Part shown: positions 62,271 to 64,000 of the stretch, piece after piece
How the letters are laid out: every line of letters begins with the position of its first letter
How positions within the stretch are numbered: the first letter of the stretch is position 1
NCBI RefSeq assembly: GCF_014700075.1
Contig: NZ_JACXBU010000017.1
Span: forward strand, 1-64,000
Source of the DNA: Pseudomonas sp. JM0905a
Lineage (GTDB): Bacteria > Pseudomonadota > Gammaproteobacteria > Pseudomonadales > Pseudomonadaceae
Direction: 5' to 3'
DNA length: 64,000 bases
The notes under the pieces: model-generated
The model's database searches: none
What the model was told of the DNA's origin: nothing
The model's input: only the letters and a program-made list of their open reading frames with translations
Translations under genes and position numbers: made by a program

Positions 62271-62377
62271 ACCCACAGAGTCCGTGGGTGGAAACTGGCG
62301 TTGTGGGGGTGATTTCAATCGCCGAGCAGCTCGAAGGGCTGCCCTGGGACGCTCGCCCCCACATCCGTCAGCTCATA

Positions 62378-62761
62378 TCAGGGCTTGGCCACATGCCAGA
62401 CCTGATTCACGCCATCACCTGTGGTGTCGCCGGGCTTGGTGTCCTTGACCCAGGTGTAGAGCGGCTTGCCCTGGTAGGCCCACTGGCGGCTGCCATCCTG
62501 GCGTACCACGATGCTGTAGCCGTTCCCTTCTTTCGCATTGGCCGGGGCCATGAAGGGCGGCCAGTTCTTGGCGCACTGGTCATTGCAGACGGACTTGCCA
62601 TCGGCGTCCTTGTCGAAGGTGTAGAGCGTCATGCCCTGCTCATCGGCCAGGGTCGGGCCAAGGGCGGTGGCAACTGCCTTGGTCGGTGCGTCGGCCAGCA
62701 CCACATGGGACAGGCCGCAAAGGCTCAGGGCAATGGCAGGAACCAGCATTCTCTTCAGCAT
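62378..62761 (-). CDS. COG4315-type secreted repeat protein
   Basis: This 127-residue protein has a signal peptide (MLVPAIALSLCGLSHVVLA-DA) and two copies of the small secreted repeat (LADEQGMTLYTFDKDADGKSVCNDQCAKNWPPF and RQDGSRQWAYQGKPLYTWVKD). The CNDQCAKNWPP segment is the hallmark. The product is periplasmic or envelope-located; function unknown. It appears to be a single gene. Confidence 0.88.
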   Translation of the reverse strand: MLKRMLVPAIALSLCGLSHVVLADAPTKAVATALGPTLADEQGMTLYTFDKDADGKSVCNDQCAKNWPPFMAPANAKEGNGYSIVVRQDGSRQWAYQGKPLYTWVKDTKPGDTTGDGVNQVWHVAKP

Positions 62762-63017
62762 GGTGAGTCTCTCTCGTCAGCGTGGCGATCCGGCAATCGC
62801 CAATGGGTTTGAGTGCGTGAGCTGTGGTGGATGGGTCCTTAACGCGGCAGGGAACCCGTGACTGCGGGGGAGAGACGGCCCACGAGCCGGTTTATTCCGT
62901 GTGCTGAGAAAAAAGAAGGAAATTCATTTGATCTTGGGAAACCACGTCCTGAGTCATCGACTCTGCTTGTGACGATTGGGTTGCCCGGCTATTAGGGTGC
63001 GCCGCGCGCACCGGCGA

Positions 63018-63443
63018 TCAGCCATTGGCTGCATTCCCTCTACGCTCCCGCATCCCGGCGAGCACGCGCTGGGCGTTTTCCTCGCAGCCCATCCCCTCTG
63101 GCTTGCCTTCGATATCGGCGATGAGGGCCAGCAGTTGCCCGCGGTTTTGCGTCAGGCGCTCCTGCAGGGCATCGATTTCGACGACCTTGCGGCGAAGGCT
63201 TTCCAGCAGGCGATCATGGTGACCGCCCGGCTCGTTCGGAGCGGGCATGAGGTTGCGCATTTCCTCAAGGCTGAAACCGGCCTGTTGCCCGCAGGTAATG
63301 ACTTCCAGCGTGTGCAATGCCTCCTCGGAGTAATCGCGATAGCCGTTGCCCAGGCGCTGGGCGCTGATCAGGCCACTGGCTTCGTAGAACCGGATGCGCG
63401 ACGCGGTCAGGCCACTGCGGCGGGCGAGTTCGCCGATCTTCAT
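63018..63443 (-). CDS. MerR-family transcriptional regulator
   Basis: This 141-residue protein has the N-terminal MerR HTH (MKIGELARRSGLTASRIRFYEASGLI) and wing (NGYRDYSEEALHTLEVI), then the dimerisation helix. Cys51 and Cys120 are present, but not in a metal-sensor arrangement. It is divergent from an Old Yellow Enzyme gene whose promoter has the 19-base spacer that MerR proteins act on. It probably senses an electrophile or redox signal (inference). Confidence 0.9.
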   Translation of the reverse strand: MKIGELARRSGLTASRIRFYEASGLISAQRLGNGYRDYSEEALHTLEVITCGQQAGFSLEEMRNLMPAPNEPGGHHDRLLESLRRKVVEIDALQERLTQNRGQLLALIADIEGKPEGMGCEENAQRVLAGMRERRGNAANG

Positions 63444-63460
63444 TTAATGAAACTCCTCTA

Positions 63461-63491
63461 TTGACCTTAAGGTTGACTTTAACCTTAGGCT
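63461..63491 (+). promoter_or_regulatory. MerR-type promoter of the Old Yellow Enzyme gene
   Basis: TTGACC, a 19-base spacer and TAGGCT, with the dyad AAGGTT-N6-AACCTT (63469-63486) inside the spacer. Over-long spacing with an internal dyad is the standard MerR target design. Confidence 0.7.
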
Positions 63492-63564
63492 CTCCGTAAC
63501 CCAACCTCGCCGTGGTCCTGCGATCTGCAATCCGACGCACGGCGCCAACCTCCCGGAGAGCCCC

Positions 63565-64000
63565 ATGTCGCCCTTCCAGCCCCTGCAGTTGCCCAATGGT
63601 GCCGTCATTCCCAACCGCATCGCCAAGGCGGCGATGGAGGAGAATCTCGCCAACCAGGACCAGACCCCATCGGACCAGTTGCTGCGTCTCTACCAGGCCT
63701 GGGCCGAGGGGGGCGCAGGGCTGCTGCTGACCGGCAACGTGATGGTGGACGCCCGAGCCATGACCGGCCCCGGTGGTGTGGTGCTGGAGGAAGGCCAGCG
63801 GCTGGAACGCTTCCGCGAATGGGCACGAATCGGCCGGGCACAGGGCGCGCAATTCTGGATGCAGATCAACCACCCCGGCCGGCAGATGCAGGCCAATCTC
63901 GGCCAGCCTACCGTCGCGCCTTCCGCCGTGGCACTGGAGATGGGCGGGCTTTCCAAGATGTTTCCGGTGCCCCGGGCACTGAGTGAGGACGAGATCGGCG
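63565..64000 (+). CDS. NADH:flavin oxidoreductase, Old Yellow Enzyme family (3' end outside window)
   Basis: 145 codons are visible. The FMN-binding TIM barrel begins with LQLPNGAVIPNRIAKAAMEENLAN, then GAGLLLTGNVMVD and QFWMQINHPGRQ (substrate-site His-Pro-Gly-Arg). Family members reduce activated alkenes and nitro compounds with NAD(P)H. CGGAGAG precedes the ATG. It is divergent from the MerR gene, its likely regulator. Confidence 0.88.
   Translation, partial: MSPFQPLQLPNGAVIPNRIAKAAMEENLANQDQTPSDQLLRLYQAWAEGGAGLLLTGNVMVDARAMTGPGGVVLEEGQRLERFREWARIGRAQGAQFWMQINHPGRQMQANLGQPTVAPSAVALEMGGLSKMFPVPRALSEDEIG

Overview
The window looks like a Pseudomonas chromosome. GC content is high, short REP-like palindromic repeats fill the intergenic gaps, and SfnR/MsuE/SfnB-type sulfur-scavenging genes occur together. 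No rRNA gene, complete tRNA gene, CRISPR array or intact insertion sequence was seen.

Region 1 (1-27.4 kb) is an organosulfur-scavenging regulon. It holds tonB (cut by the window edge), an MsuE-type FMN reductase, three TonB-dependent receptors, three SsuD-family FMNH2 monooxygenases, an SfnB/DszC-like monooxygenase, an ABC importer with two permeases, two exported binding proteins and an SfnR-like sigma-54 activator. It also holds three leaderless proteins that look like substrate-binding proteins but match the desulfinase DszB; two keep the Cys/His/Arg active-site pattern and one has Ser for Cys. Nine -24/-12 promoters can be read by eye. All but one have a nearby inverted repeat of the form TGCTG-N6-CAGCA, a likely activator site. 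Together the genes read as a 4S-like route: uptake, oxidation to sulfone, sulfone to sulfinate, sulfinate to sulfite.

Region 2 (27.8-34.8 kb) is metabolic: an Rrf2 regulator divergent from a type II NADH dehydrogenase-like protein, a Baeyer-Villiger-type monooxygenase, a LysR regulator divergent from two SDR oxidoreductases, and the tail of a lost quinone oxidoreductase.

Region 3 (34.9-52.1 kb) is one overlapping minus-strand operon. It encodes a 3820-residue surface protein (LEPR-XLL and DUF4347 N-terminus, long beta-repeat region, about 11 cadherin/VCBS-like repeats), a TolC-like lipoprotein, a small periplasmic adaptor, an adaptor with a GAF-like N-terminus and an intramembrane M50 protease fused to an adaptor. 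No transport ATPase is present, so it resembles a type I secretion cluster in which the ATPase is missing or replaced.

Region 4 (52.7-64 kb) holds an MscS channel coupled to an AspT-type transporter, and a hipBA module with three evenly spaced operators lying between a truncated acetyltransferase and a tRNA 3'-end fragment with its terminator. Further genes are a broken TPR gene, a DUF3015 protein, a BRO-N gene behind a strongly structured candidate RNA, an orphan fimbrial adhesin-like protein, a COG4315 protein, and a MerR regulator divergent from an Old Yellow Enzyme gene that runs off the end.
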